NCBI RefSeq assembly: GCF_000024025.1
Contig: NC_013131.1
Location: forward strand, 8,598,229-8,662,228
DNA: 64,000 bases
DNA from: Catenulispora acidiphila DSM 44928
GTDB taxonomy: Bacteria > Actinomycetota > Actinomycetes > Streptomycetales > Catenulisporaceae
Reading direction: 5' to 3'
Notes under the pieces: model-generated
What the model was told of the DNA's origin: nothing
The model's database searches: none
Seen by the model: only the letters and a program-made list of their open reading frames with translations
Part shown: one piece after another, positions 17,626 to 25,960 of the stretch
How the letters are laid out: the number at the start of each line of letters is the position of its first letter
Numbering within the stretch: the stretch's first letter is position 1
Translations under genes and position numbers: made by a program

Positions 17626-19860
17626 ATGGCTGGCAAACGGAACGTCGCGGCCGCGTTGGGCGGTTGGAGCGCGCGGCATCGGAAGACGGCTGTGTTCGGG
17701 TGGCTGGTGTTCGTGGTGCTGGCGACGGTGGTCGGTGGGGCGGTCGGTCAGAAGAGTCTGACTGATGCGCAGAACGGGGTTGGTTCCTCGGCTCAGGCGT
17801 TGCAGATGCTGCAGGACGCGGGGCTTTCGGATCCGGCTTCGGAGATGGTGCTGGTGCACAGTGCCTCCCAGAACGCTGACGCTGCTTCGTTCCGGACGGC
17901 TGTGGACGCGGTCGTCTCCGGGGTGCAGGGCACGGGCCAGACCGCGCCGATACAGAGTCCTTACACCGCCGGGCTGATCTCCAAGGACCGGCACTCCGCG
18001 CTGGTCGTCTTCGACATCGTCGGGGATCCCGACAAGGCGGCTGACCACGCGCAGCCCATCCTTGACGCGGTGGCGAAGGTGCGGGCTCAGAACCCTGACA
18101 TCAAGTTCGACGAGTTCGGGGACGCCTCTGGGCAGAAGTGGCTGAACGAGTCGCTGGGCAAGGACTTCAAGCGTGCGGAGTGGACCGCGGTCCCGTTGGC
18201 CTTCGGCATTCTGCTCGCGGCGTTCGGGGCGCTGATCGCCGCCGCGCTGCCGGTGCTGCTGGCGGTGACCGCGTTCGTGGCCGCGCTGGGGCTGCTCGAC
18301 CTCGTCTCGCACTCGATGCCGGTGGCCTCCACGTCGACCTCGGTGATGCTGCTGATGGGGCTGGCGGTCGGCGTCGACTACTGCTTGTTCTACCTGCGCC
18401 GGGAACGGCAGGAGCGCGCGGCGGGCCGCAGTCCGCAGGAGGCGCTGAGCGTCGCCGCGGCCACGTCGGGGCACTCGGTGCTGGTCTCCGGCGTCACCGT
18501 GATGGTCGCCATGGCCGGGATGTTCCTGACCGGCATGCACATCTTCGACGGCTTCGCGCTGGCCTCCATCCTGGTGGTGGCCATCGCGATGCTCGGGTCG
18601 GTCACCGTGCTGCCGGCGCTGCTGTCCATGCTCGGCGACCGCATCGACTGGGGGCGGCGCAAGAGCCGGCGGCACGGCCAGGCCCGGCAGACCCGCCAGG
18701 CCCGCGCCGCCGCCGCGAACGGCGGCCGGGTGTGGAACGCCACCATGGCCAAGGTCCTCAACCACCCCAAGCCTTTCGCCGCCCTCGCCGTCGGCGCCCT
18801 GGTCGTCCTCGCCATCCCCGCCCTGGGCATGAAGACCCAGTCCCTGAACGTCAACCAGCTCCTGCCGGCCACCAGCCCGCTGGTGCAGACCTACAACGAG
18901 ATCAGCGCCGACTTCCCGGCCAGCCCGGCGCCCGGCATGATCGTCGTGAAGACGCCCGATGTGAACTCCCCCGCCGTCGCCCAAGCCGTGGACGCCTTCA
19001 AGACGCAGGCCGCTGCGGCCGGTGCCCTCGGCGACGGCCCGGTGCAGGTGACGCCGTACCCCGCGCAGCACGTCCTGAAGATCCTGTTCCCGGTCGCCGG
19101 ACGCGACCACGACACCACGGCCGTGAACGCGATCACGAAGATCGGCGACACGATCGTCCCGCACACCTTCGGCGCCTTGCCGCACACCACGGCGGCCACC
19201 GGCGGTTCCCTGGCCCTGAGCACCGACTTCAACCGCCAACTCGACCACAGCCTGCTGCCGGTGTTCGTGTTCGTGGTCTCCGTCACCTTCCTGCTGATGC
19301 TCGTCGCCTTCCGCAGCTGGGTCATCGCGGCCACCGCGATCGTCCTCAACCTGCTGTCCACCGCGGCGGCCTACGGAGTGATGGTCGCCGTCTTCCAACA
19401 CGGCTGGGGCGCGAGACTGGTGGGCACCACAGCCGTCGGCGCGATCGAGGCCTGGATCCCGCTGTTCGTCTTCGTGGTCCTGTTCGGCCTGAGCATGGAC
19501 TACCACGTGTTCGTGGTCTCCAGGATCCGCGAGGCCCGCGAACGCGGGCTGAGCACCAAGGACGCCGTCGCCCACGGCCTGCGCGTCACCGCCGGCGCCA
19601 TCACCAGCGCCGCAGCGATCATGGTCGCGGTCTTCGCCGTCTTCGGCACGCTCGACATGCAGGACTTCAAGCAGCTCGGCGTGGGACTGGCCATCGCGAT
19701 CCTGCTCGACGCCACGGTCATTCGCGTGGTGCTGCTGCCGACCGTGATGATCCTCCTCGGCGAGCGCAACTGGCGCGACCGGAAGACGGCGGCGCCGGCT
19801 CCGCTGCCGCGGCCGGAGGCCGGCGGTCCGGTCCCGATCGAAGCCGGTCGCCTGCGGTAG
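17626..19860 (+). CDS. MMPL/RND family membrane transporter
   Basis: A 744-residue transporter of the MmpL type. The ATG at 17626 has GGAGGGG 12 bases upstream and is preferred to the in-frame GTG at 17590. The protein shows the two-part layout of the family: TM1 (about 25-45), a periplasmic loop, TM2-6 with MGLAVGVDYCLFYLRRERQE, then a second half ending with LFGLSMDYHVFVVSRIREAR. The DY pairs in these TM4/TM10-type motifs are the proton-relay positions. Family members export lipids, siderophores or drugs; the cargo here is unknown. Confidence 0.92.
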   Translation: MAGKRNVAAALGGWSARHRKTAVFGWLVFVVLATVVGGAVGQKSLTDAQNGVGSSAQALQMLQDAGLSDPASEMVLVHSASQNADAASFRTAVDAVVSGVQGTGQTAPIQSPYTAGLISKDRHSALVVFDIVGDPDKAADHAQPILDAVAKVRAQNPDIKFDEFGDASGQKWLNESLGKDFKRAEWTAVPLAFGILLAAFGALIAAALPVLLAVTAFVAALGLLDLVSHSMPVASTSTSVMLLMGLAVGVDYCLFYLRRERQERAAGRSPQEALSVAAATSGHSVLVSGVTVMVAMAGMFLTGMHIFDGFALASILVVAIAMLGSVTVLPALLSMLGDRIDWGRRKSRRHGQARQTRQARAAAANGGRVWNATMAKVLNHPKPFAALAVGALVVLAIPALGMKTQSLNVNQLLPATSPLVQTYNEISADFPASPAPGMIVVKTPDVNSPAVAQAVDAFKTQAAAAGALGDGPVQVTPYPAQHVLKILFPVAGRDHDTTAVNAITKIGDTIVPHTFGALPHTTAATGGSLALSTDFNRQLDHSLLPVFVFVVSVTFLLMLVAFRSWVIAATAIVLNLLSTAAAYGVMVAVFQHGWGARLVGTTAVGAIEAWIPLFVFVVLFGLSMDYHVFVVSRIREARERGLSTKDAVAHGLRVTAGAITSAAAIMVAVFAVFGTLDMQDFKQLGVGLAIAILLDATVIRVVLLPTVMILLGERNWRDRKTAAPAPLPRPEAGGPVPIEAGRLR

Positions 19861-19884
19861 ACCGGCTCGGTCGACGGAAGGTCC

Positions 19885-19924
19885 GCGACGCGCTCGGCTG
19901 AGGGTTCTCAGCCGAGCGCGTCGC
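19885..19924. terminator. Terminator between convergent MMPL and MFS genes
   Basis: A 17-bp perfect stem (19885-19901 with 19908-19924) and a 6-nt loop GGGTTC, 25 bases after the MMPL stop and about 55 bases before the end of the convergent MFS gene. Confidence 0.85.
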
Positions 19925-19979
19925 TCTTGTAGGTAACATCCCTCGGCACATCTACTGGCACCGATCCGGGCACTACGAG

Positions 19980-21581
19980 CTAGCCGACTTCGACTTCTAC
20001 GCGCTCCATGTCAGAGTGCTGATCCTCAGGCTCCGCGGTGGAATGGCGCGGCAGGATCACCGCCACCAGCACGGTGCCGACCGCGAGGATGATTCCGCCG
20101 ATCAGGCTGGTGTGGGCGACCGCGTGGGTGAAGGCGTGGTCCGCCGCCGTCACAAGCGCCTGGGCTTGGCCAGGACCGCCGGCGGGGCTGTGGGCTACCT
20201 GATCCGCGACGGCCAGGGCGCCGCCGATGGAGTCCTTCGCGACGTGCGCGCCCTGCTCCGGGAGGTGACCGGCGATGACGGGAGCGAGCTTGTCGCGGTA
20301 GGTCGTGGCCAGGATCGATCCCAGGATCGCGATGCCCAGCGAGCCGCCGAGTTCCAGCGCCGTGTCGTTGATGCCGCCGCCGACTCCGAGCTCTGATTCG
20401 GGGAAGGCGCCCATGATGGTGTCGGTGCACGGTGCGGTGCTCAGGCCGATGGCCAGGCCGAGCATCGCGAGCGTGGGCAGGAAGTCGGTGTACGTCGCGC
20501 CGTCGCCGACGCGGGCGAGCAGCAGGATCGCGGCCGTGCCCAGCGCCATGCCGAGCACCACGACCAGCTTCATGCCCAGCCGCGGTGTCAGGCGGTTGGT
20601 GAGCGCCGCGCCGACGAACACGGCGCCGGCCAGCGGCAGCAGGCGCACGCCGGTCGACAGGGCGTTGTAGCCCAGGACGAACTGCAGGTGCTGGGTCGCG
20701 TAGTAGATGGTGCCGTACGCGCCCAGGAAGAAGAACAGCACTGCCAGCACCGATCCGCTGAACATCCGGTCGGCGAACTTGCGGACGTTCAGGATCGGGT
20801 GCGGGTGGCGCAGTTCCCAGAGCACGAAGCCGACCAGGCCCACCGCGGACGCCGCGAGCGCGCCGAGCGCCGCCGCGCCCCAGCCGAAGTGCGGGCCTTC
20901 GATGATCGCGTAGACCAGCGAGCCGACCGTGATCACCGACAGCAGCCCGCCGACCAGGTCCAGGCGGCCCATCGCCGCCGCGCGCGAGGGCGGTACGACG
21001 ACCAGCGCCGCCACGATCGCGATCGCGGCGATCGGCACGTTGATCAGGAACGTCGAGCCCCAGCTGTGCTGCTGCAGAAGCCAGCCGGCCAGCAGCGGGC
21101 CCAGGGCTATGGCCAGGCCCGAGGTCGCGCTCCAGGCGGTGATCGCCTTGGCGCGTTCGGCGCGCGGGAAGGTGGCGACCAGCAGCGACAGCGTCGCGGG
21201 CATGATGACCGCCGCGCCTATGCCCATCGTCGCGCGGGCCACGATGACCGCGATCGCTGTGTGGACCAGGCTTCCGGCCACCGCGCCGCCGGCGAAGACC
21301 ACCAGCCCGGCGATCAGCGCCCCCCGGCGGCTGAACTTGTCGCCGACCGCGCCGAGCACGAGCATCAGCGCCGCGTACGGGACGGTGTAGCCGTCGATCA
21401 CCCACTGTAGATCGGCGCTGCTCAGGTGCAGATCGCGGGTCATGTCGGGGGCGGCGACGATCAGCGAGGTGTTGGCCATGACCACGATCAGCAGGCTGAG
21501 GCACAGCACGAGGAGGGCCCACCACCTGCGTGCATAGGGCTCTTTCAAACGGTCCACCGGAGTGGAGGCGATGAGGGACAC
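19980..21581 (-). CDS. MFS drug exporter, DHA2 (14-TM) family
   Basis: A 533-residue exporter from the GTG at 21581, which has GGAGGTCACC directly upstream; the longer frame is not used because it would run through the operators. TM1 holds VMANTSLIVAAPDMTRDL, motif A is VLGAVGDKFSRRGALIAG and motif C SGLAIALGPLLAGWLL, as in EmrB/QacA-type proton antiporters with 14 helices. The C-terminus is a 20-residue acidic tail. It is divergent from a TetR gene with two operators between, the standard arrangement for an inducible multidrug exporter. Confidence 0.93.
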   Translation of the reverse strand: MSLIASTPVDRLKEPYARRWWALLVLCLSLLIVVMANTSLIVAAPDMTRDLHLSSADLQWVIDGYTVPYAALMLVLGAVGDKFSRRGALIAGLVVFAGGAVAGSLVHTAIAVIVARATMGIGAAVIMPATLSLLVATFPRAERAKAITAWSATSGLAIALGPLLAGWLLQQHSWGSTFLINVPIAAIAIVAALVVVPPSRAAAMGRLDLVGGLLSVITVGSLVYAIIEGPHFGWGAAALGALAASAVGLVGFVLWELRHPHPILNVRKFADRMFSGSVLAVLFFFLGAYGTIYYATQHLQFVLGYNALSTGVRLLPLAGAVFVGAALTNRLTPRLGMKLVVVLGMALGTAAILLLARVGDGATYTDFLPTLAMLGLAIGLSTAPCTDTIMGAFPESELGVGGGINDTALELGGSLGIAILGSILATTYRDKLAPVIAGHLPEQGAHVAKDSIGGALAVADQVAHSPAGGPGQAQALVTAADHAFTHAVAHTSLIGGIILAVGTVLVAVILPRHSTAEPEDQHSDMERVEVEVG

Positions 21582-21636
21582 GGTGACCTCCGCGGGTCTG
21601 GCTCTGGTTGCTCCGACGCGCTGTCGCGCCTCGAAC

Positions 21637-21654
21637 TTGCACATCCGCGTGCAA
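21637..21654. promoter_or_regulatory. TetR operator, site 1
   Basis: Palindrome TTGCACATCCGCGTGCAA in the divergent MFS/TetR promoter region: 6-bp arms TTGCAC/GTGCAA spaced by 6 bases. It is followed by CTAT exactly as at site 2, so the repeated unit is longer than the palindrome. Confidence 0.85.
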
Positions 21655-21665
21655 CTATAGATATC

Positions 21666-21681
21666 TGCACATCGGTGTGCA
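21666..21681. promoter_or_regulatory. TetR operator, site 2
   Basis: Palindrome TGCACATCGGTGTGCA with 5-bp arms, centred 28 bases from site 1 and also followed by ACTAT. Two equal sites on one promoter suggest paired binding of the adjacent TetR protein and simultaneous repression of both genes. Confidence 0.85.
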
Positions 21682-21791
21682 ACTATGGAGTCCCCTGATC
21701 CGCTGACCCGGCGATCTGCCAGCCCGCCGAGCCGCCAGCGCGCCGACTTGCCTACCCGCCGACCCCCGCCCAGGACAGGAGCCCGGAGTCC

Positions 21792-22442
21792 ATGCCCGAC
21801 AGCCCGCCCGCCCCGCCACAGCGCAGCCACGCCCGCTCGAACCGCGCGCGCATCCTGGCCACGGCACGGGAGGAACTCGGCCGCAACCCCGAGGCGACGC
21901 TGGACGAGATCGCGCGCGCCGCCGGTGTCGTCCGACGCACCCTGTACGGGCACTTTCCGAATCGCAAAGTCCTGATCGAGGCGCTCGCACTGGAGGCCCA
22001 GGAGTCGCTGCGGGAGGCGTTCACCGCGGCACGGCGACCGCAAGCCGGTCCCGCCGAAGCCCTGACCCGGATGTCCCTGGCCGCGTCGGCTGTCGGCGAC
22101 CGCTACCGCATGCTGATCTCGTTGGGCCGCCGAGACTTGGGCGAGGAGGGCATACGAGCGGCACTGGCGCCGGCACGCGCCGAGGCGACCACGATCCTGG
22201 AGAACGGTCAGCGCGAGGGCGTCTTCGCCGACCACCTGCCAGCTCCGATTCTGGCGCTGGCCCTGGAATCACTGACCCTGTCGCTGGTGGAGTCCCACTC
22301 GGAGTCGGGCTGGAGTGATCCGCGCGGCGTGGCCGCTGTGACGGCAACCCTCATCGCCGCCGGTGTTGCGCCCGCAGCTGCCCGGGAATGCGTTCAGACC
22401 GTCCTCCGCGACGAGAAAGGCGAAGAACGGTCTACGCCCTGA
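21792..22442 (+). CDS. TetR family transcriptional regulator
   Basis: A 216-residue repressor. The N-terminal helix-turn-helix is clear: ARILATAREELGRNPEATLDEIARAAGVVRRTLYGHFPNRK-type sequence at about residues 20-60, with the diagnostic TLYGHFPN. The C-terminal ligand domain is variable. It is divergent from the MFS exporter gene and should bind the two TGCAC-N6-GTGCA sites between them. A small hairpin (22446-22454 with 22464-22472) directly after the stop is its probable terminator. Confidence 0.92.
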   Translation: MPDSPPAPPQRSHARSNRARILATAREELGRNPEATLDEIARAAGVVRRTLYGHFPNRKVLIEALALEAQESLREAFTAARRPQAGPAEALTRMSLAASAVGDRYRMLISLGRRDLGEEGIRAALAPARAEATTILENGQREGVFADHLPAPILALALESLTLSLVESHSESGWSDPRGVAAVTATLIAAGVAPAAARECVQTVLRDEKGEERSTP

Positions 22443-22445
22443 CCA

Positions 22446-22472
22446 AGGACGGCGAACAAGTGCCGCCGTCCT
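22446..22472 (+). terminator. Hairpin terminator after the TetR gene
   Basis: A 9-bp stem AGGACGGCG/CGCCGTCCT with a 9-nt loop, starting 4 bases after the TetR stop codon. Confidence 0.65.
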
Positions 22473-22625
22473 CGCTCGCGATGACCTTTCGTGTAGGGTC
22501 CGACGATTCATAAGCACTGTCCGGGCCATGACCTGGGCATTGCTAAAGATCACTTGGGGTGGGCGGAGAAGCGGTCCGGGTGATCATGGGCAATCGCGGG
22601 GCAGTTCTCCACCGGTCTGGCCCGA

Positions 22626-22683
22626 CCGGAGCATGCACCCCGGCGGCGGACTCCTATAGCCGCCGCCGGGGTGCATGCTCCGG
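22626..22683. terminator. 24-bp perfect inverted repeat, terminator-like
   Basis: Arms 22626-22649 and 22660-22683 are exact complements over 24 bases with a 10-nt loop. It begins 7 bases past the stop of the leftward fragment at 22690, consistent with a terminator that once served an intact gene. Its length and perfection are exceptional for this window. Confidence 0.75.
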
Positions 22684-22689
22684 CGCCGT

Positions 22690-22905
22690 TCACGCCGCGC
22701 CCGACCGCCTGTTCCCGGCAACCGGACGCTCCGGCACGTTGGCGGGGAGGATCAACCGCCGCGCGTGAGCGTCGGCGAGCCAGTTCGCCCACCGGGTGAT
22801 GAACTCCTCCAAGTCCCCGGCCTTCACCTCCGTGAAGGGCCAGGCGACCTGGTGAACGGCAGTCGACAGCCCTAGCGCGGGCCGCGGGGTGGCGTCCGGG
22901 CCCAT
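22690..22905 (-). pseudogene. C-terminal remnant of a leftward gene
   Basis: A 71-residue frame with strong protein character: HQVAWPFTEVKAGDLEEF, then ITRWANWLADAHARRL and NVPERPVAG. A similar WPF/EEF-RWA-W-A/MPERP tail is known to me from the ends of longer actinomycete proteins of unknown function. An in-frame TGA lies about 11 codons upstream of the ATG, so the rest of the gene is missing or frameshifted. The large hairpin at 22626-22683 follows it directly. Confidence 0.5.
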
Positions 22906-22964
22906 CGCGAACGGCGCAGCCGCAGCGTGCCCGGGTCACCCACGCGGCTTCGCCGGTCGCCGTC

Positions 22965-23402
22965 GTGGCCGCGGGCCAGGGCTGCTCGCCGCAGATGATC
23001 CCACGATCCGGGGGACACCCGCTCGTCCCGTTGGCGGCGCCGATCGCCGACCAGGTCGGCCGGCCGCTCGGCGGGGCCCTCGTCGTCTTCACCGCGCCGC
23101 CGACCGACGGCCCCTTCACCTGGGGCAGCTTCGACGCGACCGGCACGCAGACCGTCACAGTATTCGCCGGTGACATGACCGGCGTGGCGCTGTCCGGCCA
23201 GCTCTCCCGGCCGTCCACCGACTTCGCCGGCCGCGACGGGAACTTCGAGATCACCGCGGCGGCACCCGGCGTGCCGGGGATCGTCGCGCGGTTCCTGCCG
23301 GAGACGCGGAAGGCCTGGATGTTCCGTCCCGTGAGGTTGGGGCCCGGCCGGGGCGCACGCGGGCTTTACCAGAACATTGATTCAATCTCGGCTCGGTGTT
23401 AG
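22965..23402 (+). pseudogene. Orphan bacterial Ig-like (Big/invasin-type) domain fragment
   Basis: The frame carries the sequence pattern of one invasin/Big_1-type Ig repeat: LAAPIADQVGRPLGGALVVF, TAPPTDGPFTWGSFDATGTQ, then a TVTVFAGDMTGVALSG strand and NFEITAAAPGVPGIVARF. Such domains normally repeat within large exported proteins. Here there is one copy, no signal peptide, no ribosome binding site and an unrelated tail after about residue 115. It is best read as a leftover of a deleted secreted or surface protein gene. Confidence 0.55.
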
Positions 23403-23421
23403 CCCCTATATTTCGACGGCG

Positions 23422-23460
23422 GTCCATGGGTGATCGTGAAGCGCGTGATCACCCATGGAC
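23422..23460 (+). promoter_or_regulatory. Hairpin spanning the start of the metalloprotease gene
   Basis: A perfect 14-bp inverted repeat (23422-23435 and 23447-23460, loop 11) covers the proposed GTG start at 23430 and the first ten codons. In RNA it would bury the start codon. There is no clear Shine-Dalgarno sequence before it. It could regulate translation, or it could be the terminator of the vanished gene upstream. Confidence 0.5.
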
Positions 23461-25304
23461 ATGTGAATCAGGAGTGGGCCGACATCGCGTTCGTGCTCCC
23501 GGCGGGCGGCGAACTCCACCCCCACGACCGGATCGCGGTGTTGCAACACTACGGCCGCGTCGTCATAGCCACCGTCCCGGAAGACGACGCCGACGAGGTG
23601 CGCGCCATCGCGCACGGCAGCCTGGTCGCCGCCGGCCGGCGGCACGGCGACGTGGACGCGGCGACCTGGCACTCGCTGGATCCTGCTGAGCGCCTCGCCC
23701 TCGAGGGCTACTGGCTCAACCACTCTGAGGAATACCGGCGGACCAAGGACGAACGGCCCGGAATGGGGGCCGCCTGGGATCATCCGGACTTCCTGCCACC
23801 CGACCCGCCGGGAGGGGTGGACCTCACCGCCGTGGCCGAGATGAACCACCGGCTGCGCGGATCGGTCGCCATCGGGCTGGTGATGGTCAGCGGGCCCGAC
23901 GATCTGGCCTTCAGCGACGACCAGAAGGCCCGCGTGCTGGCGGAGACCCAGACCGGCCTGTCCTGGTTGGGCTGGATGTGGCAGCTGAAGCGGGTGCGGT
24001 ACATCGTGGACGTCTACACCCCCACCATCACGACACCCGCCGACCCGTCGGCCCCGGACAGGGAGAAGGAGGCGGTGTGGCGCAATCCGGCGATGAAGGA
24101 GATGAAGCAGAAGGAGGGGAAGGAAGGCGTCGGTGAGTTCGCGGAGTCGTTGCGGAAGAAGCACAGCACGGACGGCGCGTACGTAGCCTTCTTCATGCAC
24201 TACCCCGCCCTGAATTTCGCCTACGCGGAGCCGGGCTGGCCGGAGACGGTCATGCAGTACTCGAACGGCCCCTGGACGCCGTACGGGATCGACCGGGTCT
24301 TCGCGCACGAGACGTGCCACATCTTCGGCGCGCCGGACGAGTACCGCGAGTCCCTGTGCCGGTGCGGGGGGAGTCACGGCTACTACCACATGCCCAACGA
24401 CAACTGCGACAACTGCGACGGCCCCCACGAGTTCTGCATCATGGGCCGCAACTGGTACGACATGTGCACCTGGACTCCGCGTCATCTCGGCGCACCCATC
24501 TGGTGGGTCAACGGACAGGACAAGATCTTCTCCCCGGTGGCGGTCTCCGAGGGCGTCATCTACTACCAGGGCACGGACAGCTACATCTACCGGGTCAAGA
24601 CCGACGGCAAGCCGGCCGTCAGGTTCGACAAGGAACAGACGTCGGCGACGCCGTGCGTCGTCGGCAAAGTCATTTACTATCAGGGCACGAACTACCGCCT
24701 GTACCAGGTGACGACCGACGGCACGAGCGGCGGCAGCATCGGCGAGATCAAGCTGATGGGATCGCCGGTTTACAGCGACGGCTACCTCTACTACCGGGGT
24801 ACGGACAACTATCTGTACAAGCTGCGCATCGGCGATACCGAAGGCGAGCGCATCGCCAACAACAAACTGCTGTCACCGCCGGCCGTCGGCGGAGGATACA
24901 TCTTCTATCAGGGTACGAACTACTACCTGTACAAGGTGCGCATCGGCGAGACGACCGGCACGCGCGTCGGTGACGGCGAGTTGCTGTCGTCGCCGTTCGT
25001 GAGCGACGGCGCTGTCTACTTCCAGGGCACGAACAACGGCCTCTACCGGATCCCCTTCGACGGCAAGGTCTCCCAGCAGCTCGGCGAGTGCCGTACCCTG
25101 GCGACTCCGTTCGTGGCCGGCGGCTGGGTGTATCACCAGGGCACGGACTGCCTGCCGTGGCGGGTCAAGACCGACGGCACGGGCCGGGAGATACTGACCG
25201 GCGCACCCATCCGGTCCAGCCCGGTCGTCGCCGACGACGTCGTCTACTTCGAGGGCAACGACCTGCTGCACGAGAACCACCTGTATATGATCAACCTCAC
25301 GTGA
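23430..25304 (+). CDS. Metzincin-like zinc metalloprotease with seven C-terminal propeller-type repeats
   Basis: A 624-residue protein with no signal peptide or TM segment. Residues 293-305 read HETCHIFGAPDEY: zinc ligands H293 and H297 with E294 as base, and D303 as likely third ligand. A Met-turn candidate FCIMGR follows near 338, and six cysteines between 310 and 346 could be structural. From about 363 to the end there are seven repeats of about 37 residues with the core YYQGT(D/N)xYLYKV (DUF5050-like), probably a beta-propeller. No family name is certain. Start is uncertain because of the overlapping hairpin. Confidence 0.72.
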   Translation: MIVKRVITHGHVNQEWADIAFVLPAGGELHPHDRIAVLQHYGRVVIATVPEDDADEVRAIAHGSLVAAGRRHGDVDAATWHSLDPAERLALEGYWLNHSEEYRRTKDERPGMGAAWDHPDFLPPDPPGGVDLTAVAEMNHRLRGSVAIGLVMVSGPDDLAFSDDQKARVLAETQTGLSWLGWMWQLKRVRYIVDVYTPTITTPADPSAPDREKEAVWRNPAMKEMKQKEGKEGVGEFAESLRKKHSTDGAYVAFFMHYPALNFAYAEPGWPETVMQYSNGPWTPYGIDRVFAHETCHIFGAPDEYRESLCRCGGSHGYYHMPNDNCDNCDGPHEFCIMGRNWYDMCTWTPRHLGAPIWWVNGQDKIFSPVAVSEGVIYYQGTDSYIYRVKTDGKPAVRFDKEQTSATPCVVGKVIYYQGTNYRLYQVTTDGTSGGSIGEIKLMGSPVYSDGYLYYRGTDNYLYKLRIGDTEGERIANNKLLSPPAVGGGYIFYQGTNYYLYKVRIGETTGTRVGDGELLSSPFVSDGAVYFQGTNNGLYRIPFDGKVSQQLGECRTLATPFVAGGWVYHQGTDCLPWRVKTDGTGREILTGAPIRSSPVVADDVVYFEGNDLLHENHLYMINLT

Positions 25305-25326
25305 CCGCGGCGCCCGCGTAGGCGCG

Positions 25327-25357
25327 GAGGACCCCGGGCCGCGCCGGCCCGGGGTCC
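25327..25357 (+). terminator. Hairpin terminator after the metalloprotease gene
   Basis: A perfect 13-bp GC-rich stem (25327-25339 with 25345-25357, 5-nt loop), 22 bases after the stop codon. Confidence 0.83.
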
Positions 25358-25392
25358 TTGTGGCTGTCGGGAGTCTCAGCTCACCGATGACG

Positions 25393-25638
25393 TCACGACG
25401 GCTGCGTCCACTTCTGCGCGCCGGTGCCCTTGCACTCGTAGAGCTGGACCTTCGTGCCGTCGGCGGTGCCGCTGCTGGTGACGTCCATGCATTTGCCCAT
25501 GATCCCGAGGCTGCCGTCGGGCTTGACGGTGAACTGCTGGGCCGCGCTGCCGTTGCAGTCCCGCAGCTGGATCTTCGTGCCGTTGGTCGTGCTGCGGCGG
25601 TCGTCGTCGGCGCACTTGCCGGCGATGCCCGAGCCGAT
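25393..25638 (-). pseudogene. Truncated ricin B-type lectin domain (3' end of a lost gene)
   Basis: Leftward frame ending at TGA 25393-25395. It encodes GKCADDDRRSTTNGTKIQLR and DCNGSAAQQF, then GKCMDVTSSGTADGTKVQLY and ECKGTGAQKWTQPS: two QxW/QxF subdomains of a ricin-type carbohydrate-binding module, as found at the C-terminus of secreted actinomycete glycosidases. The frame has a stop at once upstream, where the IS-end-like repeats begin (25639). The catalytic part of the gene is missing. Confidence 0.8.
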
Positions 25639-25694
25639 TGCTCATGGTCACCGGACATTGCTCGGCTAGTGCTCATGATCGGCGGACGTTGCTC
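25639..25694. mobile_element. Insertion-sequence end remnant (IS21-like terminal repeats)
   Basis: Two direct repeats of 25 bases (25639-25663 and 25670-25694, period 31) agree at 21 positions and share TGCTCATG, CGGAC and TTGCTC. Closely spaced repeats of this kind are typical of IS21-family ends. They sit exactly where the lectin gene is truncated. No transposase gene is present, so only an end is left. The family is inferred. Confidence 0.55.
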
Positions 25695-25726
25695 AGGGAT
25701 TTTCGGGTCCTACATTTCGCGCAACC

Positions 25727-25933
25727 TTCAACCCGGTCGCGGCCAAGGACCTGGAAGCATCCTGGGAAATCCACGCTGGCGGCGTGATCGTGACGATGCG
25801 CGCCGAGAGGGTGCCGGCTTTCCCGGCGCTGTACGCAGCGATGGCCAGCGGTCAGGTGGAGACCGCAGGCAATGCCAAGCTGGTTGAGACCTTCGTGCGG
25901 GTCTTCGCGCCACCTGCCGCCGCCGCTAAGTGA
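25727..25933 (+). pseudogene. 3' remnant of a gene with an SCP2-like C-terminal domain
   Basis: A frame of 68 codons, open upstream into the IS-like repeats but without a start, ending at TGA 25931-25933. It reads FNPVAAKDLEASWEIHAGGV, then MASGQVETAGNAKLVETFVR and VFAPP. The pattern resembles the SCP2-like tail of actinobacterial HxlR-type regulators and related proteins (inference from pattern). It is cut at its 5' side by the same break that cut the lectin gene. Confidence 0.5.
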
Positions 25934-25960
25934 CGGCGCACGCGCCGTCGATACCTCGTC

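Noticed and set aside
17395-19575. A 726-codon leftward open frame opposite the MMPL gene
   Set aside because: It is antisense to a clear MMPL transporter; its composition (Arg/Gly/Asp/His repeats) is that of a shadow frame in GC-rich DNA.
22550-23254. A 234-codon leftward frame
   Set aside because: It is antisense to the Ig-like fragment and reads through the 24-bp hairpin; composition is not protein-like.
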